In this document: piece after piece, positions 1-5,950 of the stretch
Position numbering within the stretch: the first letter of the stretch is position 1
How the letters are laid out: each line of letters opens with the position of its first letter
NCBI GenBank assembly: GCA_025056515.1
Contig: JANWWB010000230.1
Coordinates: 1-14,678, forward strand
DNA: 14,678 nt
Direction of reading: 5' to 3'
Source: Anaerolineales bacterium
GTDB taxonomy: Bacteria; Chloroflexota; Anaerolineae; Anaerolineales; Villigracilaceae
Position numbers and translations under genes: made by a program
The notes under the pieces: generated by a model
What the model was told of the DNA's origin: nothing
What the model saw: only the letters and a program-made list of their open reading frames with translations
Databases searched by the model: none

Positions 1-1037
1 TCATGGCTAATATGGCACAAGCCGGGACGCAAGGGTTGATTCCGGACTTGGTTCCTCAAGAAAAGCGCGGGATCGCGTCGGGCGTGAAAATGCTCCTTGA
101 GGTACCATTCCCGCTTGTCCTGGTGGGGTTGGTCATCTCGCCGATGGTGAAAAACGGTCACTTGACATCGGCGATTGTGGTCACCTGTATGGCTATGCTG
201 GTCTGTATGGGCCTGACCATGTTGGCGCGTGAGAGGCGTCCTGAACCGACCGGAGAGCCACTTAACTGGAAACCGTTCCTCAGCTTGGTGTTGATGACCA
301 GCCTCTTTACGCTCATCATTTTGGGCTTAGGACAAGTGGTCAAATTGGTGATTGCCGGTTTCCCGACGGCTTCTCGTCTGATATTTGGAGCGATGGGCGT
401 CTTCGCGATGATGCTGGCCGTGGTGGGGGGTATCTTTGCCAGCCTAACCGTCCATCTGGACCAAACCGTGCGAAAGAATATGCCCTTTATTTGGTTTATC
501 ATTTCTCGGCTGGCCGCGTTGGTGGCCGTCAACAATATTGCTTCGTTCTTGCTCTATTTTGTACAAGAAAAGTTCAATCTCCCTGGCGAGAAGGCTGCCG
601 GCCTAGCCGGACAATTGCCGATGGTGCTGGGTGTGTTCGTGCTTGTCTTCGGTCTGATTGCCGGATGGCTGGCTGACCGCTTCGACCGACGCCTGCTGAC
701 CGCGCTAAGCGGCCTGATGGGCGCCTTGGGGGTGGTGGTGATTGTCTTTGGCACCGAGGTACCTGCGATGTACCTGGCCGCGGCCATCATTGGCCTATCC
801 TACGCTCTCTTTAACGTCTCTTCCTGGGCGCTCGGCGCCGATATCGTCCCCAAGGAGAGAGCAGGAGAATTCTTGGGTTTGCAAAATTTGGCAGGAGCAG
901 GGGCAGGCGCCATCGGCGCCTATATCGGTGGAGTGGTTGCAGACCGCTCTGGCTATCTCTTGCTGATGGGCATGTTTGGGGTCATGTTCTTGCTCTCGGC
1001 GGTGGCTGCGCTTCTCATCCAACATCGGAAGTCCTAA
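1..1037 (+). CDS. MFS transporter, 5'-truncated by the window edge
   Basis: This is the C-terminal 344 residues or so of a major facilitator superfamily permease, an inner-membrane secondary transporter whose substrate cannot be read from the sequence. The frame is open to the window edge. The first visible residues already form the cytoplasmic loop after an early helix, so the ATG at position 3 is internal and the true start lies upstream. Hydrophobic segments recur throughout, for example around residues 35-48, 56-74, 93-118, 128-150, 162-187, 205-223, 233-270 and 298-338. Two matching loop motifs, DLVPQEKRG (15-23) and DIVPKERAG (280-288), show the two-fold pseudo-symmetry typical of the superfamily. 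A cytoplasmic GWLADRFDRR motif (221-230) is the classic MFS loop signature. The stop is TAA, followed at once by a terminator. The MFS call is secure; subfamily and substrate are unknown. Confidence 0.85.
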   Translation, partial: MANMAQAGTQGLIPDLVPQEKRGIASGVKMLLEVPFPLVLVGLVISPMVKNGHLTSAIVVTCMAMLVCMGLTMLARERRPEPTGEPLNWKPFLSLVLMTSLFTLIILGLGQVVKLVIAGFPTASRLIFGAMGVFAMMLAVVGGIFASLTVHLDQTVRKNMPFIWFIISRLAALVAVNNIASFLLYFVQEKFNLPGEKAAGLAGQLPMVLGVFVLVFGLIAGWLADRFDRRLLTALSGLMGALGVVVIVFGTEVPAMYLAAAIIGLSYALFNVSSWALGADIVPKERAGEFLGLQNLAGAGAGAIGAYIGGVVADRSGYLLLMGMFGVMFLLSAVAALLIQHRKS

Positions 1038-1045
1038 GTCCCTTG

Positions 1046-1075
1046 GGACGGGCTTGTCCCGTCCTTTTCTTTTTC
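1046..1075 (+). terminator. Rho-independent terminator after the MFS gene
   Basis: A 7-bp perfect stem, GGACGGG (1046-1052) with CCCGTCC (1058-1064), closes a 5-nt loop. It is followed directly by a T-rich tract (1065-1075). It begins 9 nt after the MFS stop codon, which is the standard layout of an intrinsic terminator. Confidence 0.9.
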
Positions 1076-1268
1076 TAGCGGGAGGTTCAGAATGTTAGAT
1101 AGTCGAGCGGAAGGATGAAAGAATGGGCGTCACTTTTGGAGAAATGAATCTTCAGCAGCCCATCTCAGCCGGCGCTGGGGAAGATAGACGTTCATGATTG
1201 TGCCATATCGGGCGGTCTGCACCGTATGATCGATTCCGGCGTATTTGGCTGACTTTGTGCGGTTAGGA

Positions 1269-1339
1269 AAGAGGAAAATTTCCGCAAAGCAGCGGTTTCA
1301 CTGCTGAAAACGGCGAACATCCGGGCAAATTTTCCCCTT
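1269..1339. repeat. Nested inverted repeat in the galE upstream gap
   Basis: The outer arms at 1269-1281 and 1327-1339 pair at 12 of 13 positions, with a 9-bp perfect core (GGAAAATTT with AAATTTTCC). The 45-nt interior holds a second perfect 5-bp hairpin, AGCAG (1288-1292) with CTGCT (1301-1305). There is no T tract after it, so it does not look like an ordinary terminator. It may be a miniature repeat element or a structured RNA. Confidence 0.5.
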
Positions 1340-1430
1340 GGGATGAGAAGCGCCAGAGAAAGCCCCGCCAAGCGGGCGAAATGTTTTGGGTGATTCCGCC
1401 TGGACATGAAAGTCCGCCCTTTACCCCCGA

Positions 1431-1448
1431 ATCCGTCTTCAGACGGAT
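1431..1448. repeat. Short perfect hairpin upstream of galE
   Basis: ATCCGTC (1431-1437) pairs perfectly with GACGGAT (1442-1448) around a TTCA tetraloop. No run of T follows on either strand, so I do not call it a terminator. It adds to the cluster of inverted repeats in this gap. Confidence 0.4.
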
Positions 1449-1609
1449 GAGAACGGGCGCTTCAGTCCGCTTGCATGGGGGTTGTATCGATGAGCCAAAG
1501 GTTGATCTGCGAGCAGCAAGATGACGCATAGTCGTCTGGTGGGGATGTGGCGTGGGAGGTTACGCTTGCTTTGGAACTTGTCTCCAAGCCGCTGGGGGAG
1601 GACCTCAGG

Positions 1610-1630
1610 TATAATTTTCCCCTGGAGGTG
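1610..1630 (+). promoter_or_regulatory. galE -10 box and ribosome binding site
   Basis: A perfect TATAAT lies at 1610-1615, and a strong Shine-Dalgarno sequence, GGAGGTG, at 1624-1630. The galE ATG is at 1633. Transcription would be expected to start about 7 nt after the -10 box, near 1622, leaving a leader of only about 10 nt that begins at the Shine-Dalgarno. No good -35 box is visible at the usual distance. Confidence 0.6.
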
Positions 1631-1632
1631 CT

Positions 1633-2607
1633 ATGAATATTTTCGTCACCGGTGGGGCCGGGTACATCGGCTCTGCCGCTACAGAAGCCTTGATTCGGGC
1701 CGGGCATTCGGTCACGGTATACGATTCGCTCATCACCGGCCATCGCGCCGCCATCCCGGCGGAGGCGGCATTCGTCCATGCCGACTTGTCCGAGATCACC
1801 TTGCTTTGGCGCGCCCTGACTGCCCGGCCGTACGATGCCGTGATGCACTTTGCTGCTTTCATCGAGGCCGGTGAGAGTATGAAGACTCCTGGTCGATTCT
1901 TTTGGAATAACCTGGCGAATTCTCTCACGCTCATTGAAGCCGCCGCTTTGGCCGGAGTGAAACGTTTTGTGCTGTCTTCGACAGCGGCTGTCTATGCTTC
2001 AAGTGACGAGCCTCTGTGCGAAGATTCGCCGTTAGAGCCGGCGAATGTCTACGGATATACCAAATTGGTCATCGAGCAAACCTTGGAGTGGTATCGGCGC
2101 ATTCACGGTCTGCGTTATGCCGCGTTACGCTACTTCAATGCTGCTGGTGCCCTGCCCGGACGCGGCGAGGCGCATCAGCCCGAGTCCCACCTCATCCCGT
2201 TGGTGCTCAAAGTTGCTCTGGGCCAACGAGAGGCGGCTTACATCTACGGCGTAGATTATCCAACCCCCGATGGCACGTGCATCCGTGACTACATTCACAT
2301 TGCCGACCTGGTAGATGCTCACCTGCTGGCGCTTGATGCACTCTCGGACCACGACCGCTTGATTTACAATCTGGGTAATGGGAACGGCTACTCAGTGCTT
2401 GAAGTCATTGAGACGGCTCGCCGCGTGACCGGTCATCCGATTCCGGTTATTGAAGCGCCACGTCGCCCCGGCGATGCCCCGCGTTTAGTCGCTTGTTCGG
2501 ATAAAATCCGCCGAGAACTTGGCTGGACGCCGCGCTTCCCCGGCCTGGAGCAGATTATTGCCTCGGCTTGGGAATGGCACGCTTCGCATCCACACGGTTA
2601 CTCCTGA
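1633..2607 (+). CDS. galE: UDP-glucose 4-epimerase GalE
   Basis: A cytoplasmic NAD-dependent enzyme of the extended short-chain dehydrogenase family that interconverts UDP-glucose and UDP-galactose, supplying galactose for the Leloir pathway and for surface glycans. The Rossmann motif TGGAGYIG lies at residues 6-13. The catalytic YxxxK is Y140 to K144. The SST motif (115-117) occupies the place of the catalytic Ser region; its third residue is Thr where E. coli GalE has Ser, a substitution common in homologues. RYFNAAGA (166-173) and GTCIRDYIHIADL (214-226) are highly characteristic of GalE. At 324 residues it is slightly shorter than the 338-residue E. coli enzyme but looks complete. The ATG is fixed by GGAGGTG immediately upstream. 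It stands alone, with no other Leloir genes in view. Related 4-epimerases acting on UDP-GlcNAc cannot be excluded from sequence alone. Confidence 0.93.
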   Translation: MNIFVTGGAGYIGSAATEALIRAGHSVTVYDSLITGHRAAIPAEAAFVHADLSEITLLWRALTARPYDAVMHFAAFIEAGESMKTPGRFFWNNLANSLTLIEAAALAGVKRFVLSSTAAVYASSDEPLCEDSPLEPANVYGYTKLVIEQTLEWYRRIHGLRYAALRYFNAAGALPGRGEAHQPESHLIPLVLKVALGQREAAYIYGVDYPTPDGTCIRDYIHIADLVDAHLLALDALSDHDRLIYNLGNGNGYSVLEVIETARRVTGHPIPVIEAPRRPGDAPRLVACSDKIRRELGWTPRFPGLEQIIASAWEWHASHPHGYS

Positions 2608-2671
2608 CCACTATGGAGCGTGTTCACAGCTTCTGTCGCAGCTATTCCCCCCTTGTCGTCTACAAACAAGA

Positions 2672-2706
2672 AGAGACCAGGCCTTGCGCCTGTAAGCCTG
2701 GTCTCT
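2672..2706. terminator. Hairpin terminator between galE and trxA
   Basis: An 11-bp perfect stem, AGAGACCAGGC (2672-2682) with GCCTGGTCTCT (2696-2706), encloses a 13-nt loop. It sits between the converging galE (+) and thioredoxin (-) genes. On the minus strand the stem is followed by TCTTGTTTG, which is T-rich. It therefore fits thioredoxin best as an intrinsic terminator and may stop galE transcripts as well. Confidence 0.75.
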
Positions 2707-2729
2707 CATCATCTCTACGCTCTTAACCT

Positions 2730-3071
2730 TTAACCGCTCGTCACTGCTAAGAACTGCGCCACCGCCTCGCGCAGCATTCGTTCGGGCAATGCCCCCACTT
2801 GTCGATGAATCACCTTGCCGCCGTAAATGAACAGTAAAGTTGGAATGCCCTGGACGCCGTATTTCATCGCCCATTCAGGGTTTTCATCGGTGTTCACCTT
2901 GGCGACAACCAACTTTCCGGCGTATTCCTTGGCAATCTTTTCCAGGGCAGGGGCAATCATTTTGCACGGCCCACACCATGGTGCCCAGAAGTCCACGATG
3001 ACCGGAAGCGGGTTCTGCAAAACGCTCTTCTCAAAAGCGGCATCGGTAACATGAATAGGTTCTTGAATCAT
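2730..3071 (-). CDS. trxA: Thioredoxin
   Basis: A 113-residue cytoplasmic thiol-disulfide oxidoreductase that reduces protein disulfides and is itself recharged by thioredoxin reductase (not seen here). The redox motif is WCGPCK at residues 32-37, with the two catalytic cysteines C33 and C36, preceded by VDFWAP. The conserved cis-proline is P77 in GIPTLL. VNTDENP (59-65) and the GAxP motif near the C terminus also match the family. Length is normal for a single-domain thioredoxin, and there is no signal peptide. The ATG is supported by AAGGAG at 3080-3085. It lies 116 bp downstream of the OsmC-like gene on the same strand. The two may share a transcript, and thioredoxin is a plausible reductant for that protein. 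The gap is wide enough for a separate promoter, though I could not identify one. Confidence 0.95.
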   Translation of the reverse strand: MIQEPIHVTDAAFEKSVLQNPLPVIVDFWAPWCGPCKMIAPALEKIAKEYAGKLVVAKVNTDENPEWAMKYGVQGIPTLLFIYGGKVIHRQVGALPERMLREAVAQFLAVTSG

Positions 3072-3187
3072 ACGTTCTACTCCTTAGATAGGTCATGAAT
3101 CCACTACAAAAGGTTGCATGAAATTCAAGAGATGGGGAAGGTTAGTCTGCATCTGGAGGGCAACAGGTTCGGCATCCGCTTCGCACA

Positions 3188-3625
3188 TCAGCCCTCCGGC
3201 TTCTCTCCTGGGGCAAGGATTCGATATTCCGAAGTTATTTTTGCCGTCTTTCCCAGCATAATCCCGACCGAACAATATTTCTCTTCCGAAAGTTGAATAG
3301 CTTGCTCGACGTCTTTTGGGCGCACGTCTTCGCCCCAAATCAAGTACGTCACGTGAATCTCTTCCCAGACCATCGGATAATCGGTTGCGCGCCGCCCGCG
3401 AACCTTGACTTGCATGTCGGTCAGCTTGACGCGTTTCTTCTGCAAAATGCTGACGATGTCCATTCCCGTACACCCTGCCAAGCCGACCAGCAGGAGCTGC
3501 ATTGGTCCGATGCCCGGCTTACCGTCCAATGTGCCCATTTGTACCACACCGCCGGCTTCATTCTCTCCGAGAAATGTCATTTCTCCTTTCCAGGAAGCTG
3601 TTACGGTTGTCCATTCGTTTGCCAT
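3188..3625 (-). CDS. OsmC/Ohr-family protein, YhfA-like
   Basis: A 145-residue member of the OsmC/Ohr superfamily, thiol peroxidases that reduce organic hydroperoxides and related electrophiles in the cytoplasm. The two family cysteines are present: C52 in LAGCTGMD, at the start of the long central helix, and C118 in KYCSV. The order of blocks (GKPGIGPMQLLL, GCTGMDIVSILQKKR, VKVRGRRA, EKYCSV) is closest to the YhfA-type branch of the family as I remember it, rather than to classical Ohr. The frame extends 73 codons further upstream, but that extension would run across the ftsY promoter and start. The ATG at 3625 has AACCTCC on the plus strand (GGAGGT at 3629-3634) and a TATACT box upstream, so I choose it. 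Thioredoxin follows on the same strand. Substrate is unknown. Confidence 0.88.
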   Translation of the reverse strand: MANEWTTVTASWKGEMTFLGENEAGGVVQMGTLDGKPGIGPMQLLLVGLAGCTGMDIVSILQKKRVKLTDMQVKVRGRRATDYPMVWEEIHVTYLIWGEDVRPKDVEQAIQLSEEKYCSVGIMLGKTAKITSEYRILAPGEKPEG

Positions 3626-3628
3626 AGA

Positions 3629-3653
3629 ACCTCCAAAATCGCCCGTGAGTATA
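3629..3653 (-). promoter_or_regulatory. Promoter -10 and RBS of the OsmC-like gene
   Basis: On the minus strand a TATACT box (plus 3648-3653) lies 13 nt upstream of a GGAGGT Shine-Dalgarno (plus 3629-3634), which is 3 nt from the ATG. No good -35 box is visible. This promoter diverges from the ftsY promoter within an 85-bp gap, so the two may influence each other. Confidence 0.5.
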
Positions 3654-3671
3654 ACATAACTTCGATGCAAG

Positions 3672-3701
3672 AAGACAAAAGAAGTTACATTCGGGTATAA
3701 T
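3672..3701 (+). promoter_or_regulatory. ftsY promoter, leaderless type
   Basis: A perfect TATAAT at 3696-3701 lies 9 nt before the ftsY ATG at 3711. A weak -35 candidate, AAGACA (3672-3677), sits 18 nt upstream of it. Initiation about 7 nt past the box would fall at or within a base or two of the ATG. No Shine-Dalgarno is present in the intervening TCTGCCCGT, which suggests a leaderless mRNA. Confidence 0.6.
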
Positions 3702-3710
3702 CTGCCCGTT

Positions 3711-4625
3711 ATGAACGAAGCCTTTAACCGTTGGAGAACCGGATTAGCGCGTACCGGCAAGGCCGCCTTTGGGCGGCTGGCCTCGCTGCTGGGCGCAACC
3801 GAGATCAAGTCCGAAACCTGGGACGAACTCGAGGCCCTTCTCATCCAGGCTGACCTTGGAATCGAAACGACCGAGAGCGTGCTTGAAGCGCTGCGCCATG
3901 GTGTGCGAACCCAGGGCCTACGCGCCGCTTCTGAGCTTCATGCACTGCTCGAGCGAGAGCTGCTCGCTCGGCTGGATCCGCCTCCGGCCTTGGAATTTCC
4001 TGCTCGACCGAGTGTCATCTTGATTGTTGGGGTCAATGGCTCGGGCAAGACGACCACCATCGCCAAGCTAGGTCATCGCTTTGCCAACCAGGGCAAGCGT
4101 GTCCTTCTGGTGGGAGCAGATACCTTCCGAGCTGCCGCAGTTGACCAGTTGCAGATTTGGGCCGAGCGGTTGCACTTGCCCATTATTGCCGGGCAGATGG
4201 GCGCAGACCCTGGGGCGGTGGTCTATGACGGCGTGCAGGCGGCAATTGCTCGCGGCTATGACCTGGTGCTGGTGGATACCGCCGGGCGGCTACATACCCG
4301 CTACAACCTCATGGAGGAACTCAAGAAAGTCCATCGAGTGGCAGGCAAAGCCTTGGTGGGCGCGCCACACGCTGTCTGGCTGGTGCTGGATGCCACCACC
4401 GGTCAAAATGCCCTGACTCAAGCGCGGGCATTTCGCGAAGCGGTCGGAGTTACCGGCATCATCTTGGCGAAATTGGATTCTTCAGCGCGTGGTGGTATGG
4501 CCTTTGCCATCCAACGCGAACTCAAACTGCCGATTCTCTTTGCCGGCCTAGGCGAAAAAGCCGAAGACCTGACGCCCTTCGACCCGCAAGCATTTGTCAA
4601 AGCACTCTTAGCACCTCAAACCTGA
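3711..4625 (+). CDS. ftsY: Signal recognition particle receptor FtsY
   Basis: The SRP GTPase that docks ribosome-SRP complexes at the membrane and hands nascent membrane proteins to the Sec translocon. It has the NG core only: a helical N domain (about 1-95) and a GTPase domain, without the long acidic A domain of E. coli FtsY. The P-loop is GVNGSGKTT (107-115). The SRP-family insertion motif DTFRAAAVDQL is at 137-147, DTAGR (G3) at 189-193, and LDATTGQNA at 226-234. The G4 motif reads AKLD (253-256) instead of the usual TKLD, followed by SSARGG. GLGEKAEDL (279-287) is the FtsY-type C-terminal motif; Ffh would have an M domain after it. The ATG lies just after a TATAAT box with no ribosome binding site. 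prfB follows after 69 bp on the same strand, so the two are probably cotranscribed. Confidence 0.95.
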   Translation: MNEAFNRWRTGLARTGKAAFGRLASLLGATEIKSETWDELEALLIQADLGIETTESVLEALRHGVRTQGLRAASELHALLERELLARLDPPPALEFPARPSVILIVGVNGSGKTTTIAKLGHRFANQGKRVLLVGADTFRAAAVDQLQIWAERLHLPIIAGQMGADPGAVVYDGVQAAIARGYDLVLVDTAGRLHTRYNLMEELKKVHRVAGKALVGAPHAVWLVLDATTGQNALTQARAFREAVGVTGIILAKLDSSARGGMAFAIQRELKLPILFAGLGEKAEDLTPFDPQAFVKALLAPQT

Positions 4626-4694
4626 GAGACACGATCGCTTGGAGAAAGTCAGCTTATCTCCCAACAAGATTCTGTCGCAAAGAGGAGGTTTTCC

Positions 4695-5784
4695 ATGCAA
4701 GATTTGATAGAACGCCTGAAAACAGCGCAGGACATCCTGCGTCAACTGATGGTGCGCCTTTGAGGTCGCCGAAAAAGAGACTCAACTGGCCGAGCTAGAA
4801 AAGCAGATCAACACTCCGGATTTCTGGGATGATCCGGCATCTGCGCAACAAGTTAGCAAAACGGCTGCGCGTCTGCGCGAGGAAATAGAGGGGTGGCGTC
4901 GCCTGGAACGTCGCTTCCATGATGCCTTGGAGCTGGCCCTGATGGAGGATGAATCCCTGCGCGTCGACCTAGAGGCCGAAACTGCGGCTTTGGAAGCCGA
5001 GCTGGGTCATCGAGAGTTCGAAGCGATGTTCTCAGGCCCCTATGATGCCGACGATGCCTTTCTTGCCATTCACGCCGGCGCCGGCGGCACGGATTCCCAG
5101 GATTGGGCTGCCATGCTGATGCGCATGTATTTGCGCTGGGCTGAACGCCGTGGTTATGAGACTGAAATTGTAGACCTGACCGAAGGGGAAGAGGCCGGTA
5201 TCAAGTCGGTTACCATCGCTGTCAATGGCAAGTATGCGTATGGTTACTTGCGCTCCGAGAAGGGAGTCCACCGCCTGGTACGGCTCTCACCGTTCGATGC
5301 TGCCCATCGCCGTCATACCTCTTTTGCTTTGGTGGAAATTTTGCCCCAAGTGGCGTTTGATAGCCCTGAAGTTCAAATTGACCCGGCCGATTTGGAGATT
5401 GATGTCTTCCGTTCGTCGGGTGCCGGTGGGCAAAATGTGCAAAAGAACGCCACTGCTGTCCGCATCCGGCATATCCCGACCGGGATTGTCGTTACCTGTC
5501 AGAACGAACGCTCACAAACTCAAAACCGAGAATTCGCCATGCGCATCTTACGTTCGCGCTTACTGGAATTGCAACGCGCACAAAAAGACGAAGAGATTGC
5601 CATTTTGCGCGGCGAATATACCAAAGCAGAGTGGGGCAACCAGATTCGTTCTTACGTGTTACACCCTTACCAAATGGTCAAGGACCATCGCACCGAATAC
5701 GAGACCGGCAATACCCAAGCGGTGTTGGACGGAGAACTAGATGCCTTTATGGAGGCCTACCTTCGCAGTCCAAACAACAAATAG
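4695..5784 (+). CDS. prfB: Peptide chain release factor 2 with +1 programmed frameshift
   Basis: RF2 reads UGA and UAA stop codons and triggers peptide release on the ribosome. Translation starts at ATG 4695 after the strong AGAGGAGG (4681-4688). The 0 frame runs 22 codons and stops at TGA 4761-4763, directly after CTT. A +1 slip on CTT T resumes with GAG at 4762 and continues to TAG 5784, giving 362 residues. The junction (RL then EVAEKETQLAELEKQ) matches the E. coli RF2 recoding site (YL then DYDAKKERLEE). The product has the RF2 tripeptide SPF (198-200), which recognises the stop codon, and the catalytic GGQ (244-246), at the expected spacing. The AGAGGTDSQDW block near 127-137 also fits. 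A start at the ATG at 4927 would lose the N-terminal domain. Expression is expected to be autoregulated: low RF2 slows termination at the internal TGA and favours the shift. Confidence 0.93.
4751..4764 (+). promoter_or_regulatory. prfB programmed frameshift site
   Basis: The slippery codon CTT (4758-4760) is followed by the in-frame stop TGA (4761-4763) and then G, giving the CTTTGA-G recoding context. The internal Shine-Dalgarno that usually stimulates the shift is weak here: GGTG at 4751-4754, separated by CGC from CTT, against AGGGGG in E. coli. The spacing of 3 nt is the canonical one. Confidence 0.88.
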
Positions 5785-5900
5785 GTCCTTGGCCAACAAC
5801 TCAAAGGATAAACGCAACCTTACGCTGCGATGCTGCATCTTTGCGCAGACGTTGCTAGGACACTTCTTAGGAGTTGGTTCAGAACATCGCTTGAGAATAA

Positions 5901-5941
5901 CACACAAGGCTGGGAGGTGTCGACCAACCCGGCCTTGTGTG
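5901..5941. terminator. Strong hairpin between prfB and the receiver-ATPase gene
   Basis: CACACAAGGC (5901-5910) pairs perfectly with GCCTTGTGTG (5932-5941). The interior adds GGG with CCC and GGT with ACC around a GTCG loop. It lies between converging genes. On the minus strand it begins 10 nt after the stop of the receiver-ATPase gene and is followed by TTATTCTC. It therefore terminates that operon best and probably also stops prfB transcripts. Confidence 0.7.
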
Positions 5942-5950
5942 GCGAAACAT

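Larger units (their letters stand above)
1076..1609. other. Non-coding gap upstream of galE
   Basis: I find no convincing gene on either strand in this stretch. The open frames here are short, lack good ribosome binding sites and resemble no family I recognise. The middle third is rich in inverted repeats. One is a nested repeat at 1269-1339. Another is a short GGAC/GTCC hairpin near 1403-1416. A third is a perfect ATCCGTC/GACGGAT hairpin at 1431-1448 with no T tract. The region could be a long regulatory leader, an unrecognised non-coding RNA or a degenerate dispersed repeat. Nothing in the sequence decides among these. Confidence 0.5.

Noticed and set aside
1038..1049. GTCCCTTGGGAC palindrome before the MFS terminator
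   Set aside because: The two-base loop is too tight for a useful hairpin, and its right arm is part of the better stem at 1046-1064.
1192..1529. Overlapping minus-strand open frames upstream of galE
   Set aside because: They run through the inverted repeats in two frames with no ribosome binding site. The hairpins explain the unusual composition better than a gene does.
3626..3844. 73-codon N-terminal extension of the OsmC-like gene
   Set aside because: The extension is antisense to the ftsY start and promoter and has no OsmC-family sequence; the ATG at 3625 has its own GGAGGT and -10 box.
4927..5784. RF2 starting at the internal ATG at 4927
   Set aside because: It would lack the N-terminal domain. 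The upstream +1 frame encodes typical RF2 sequence, and the CTT TGA recoding site explains the broken frame, so this is neither the true start nor a pseudogene.
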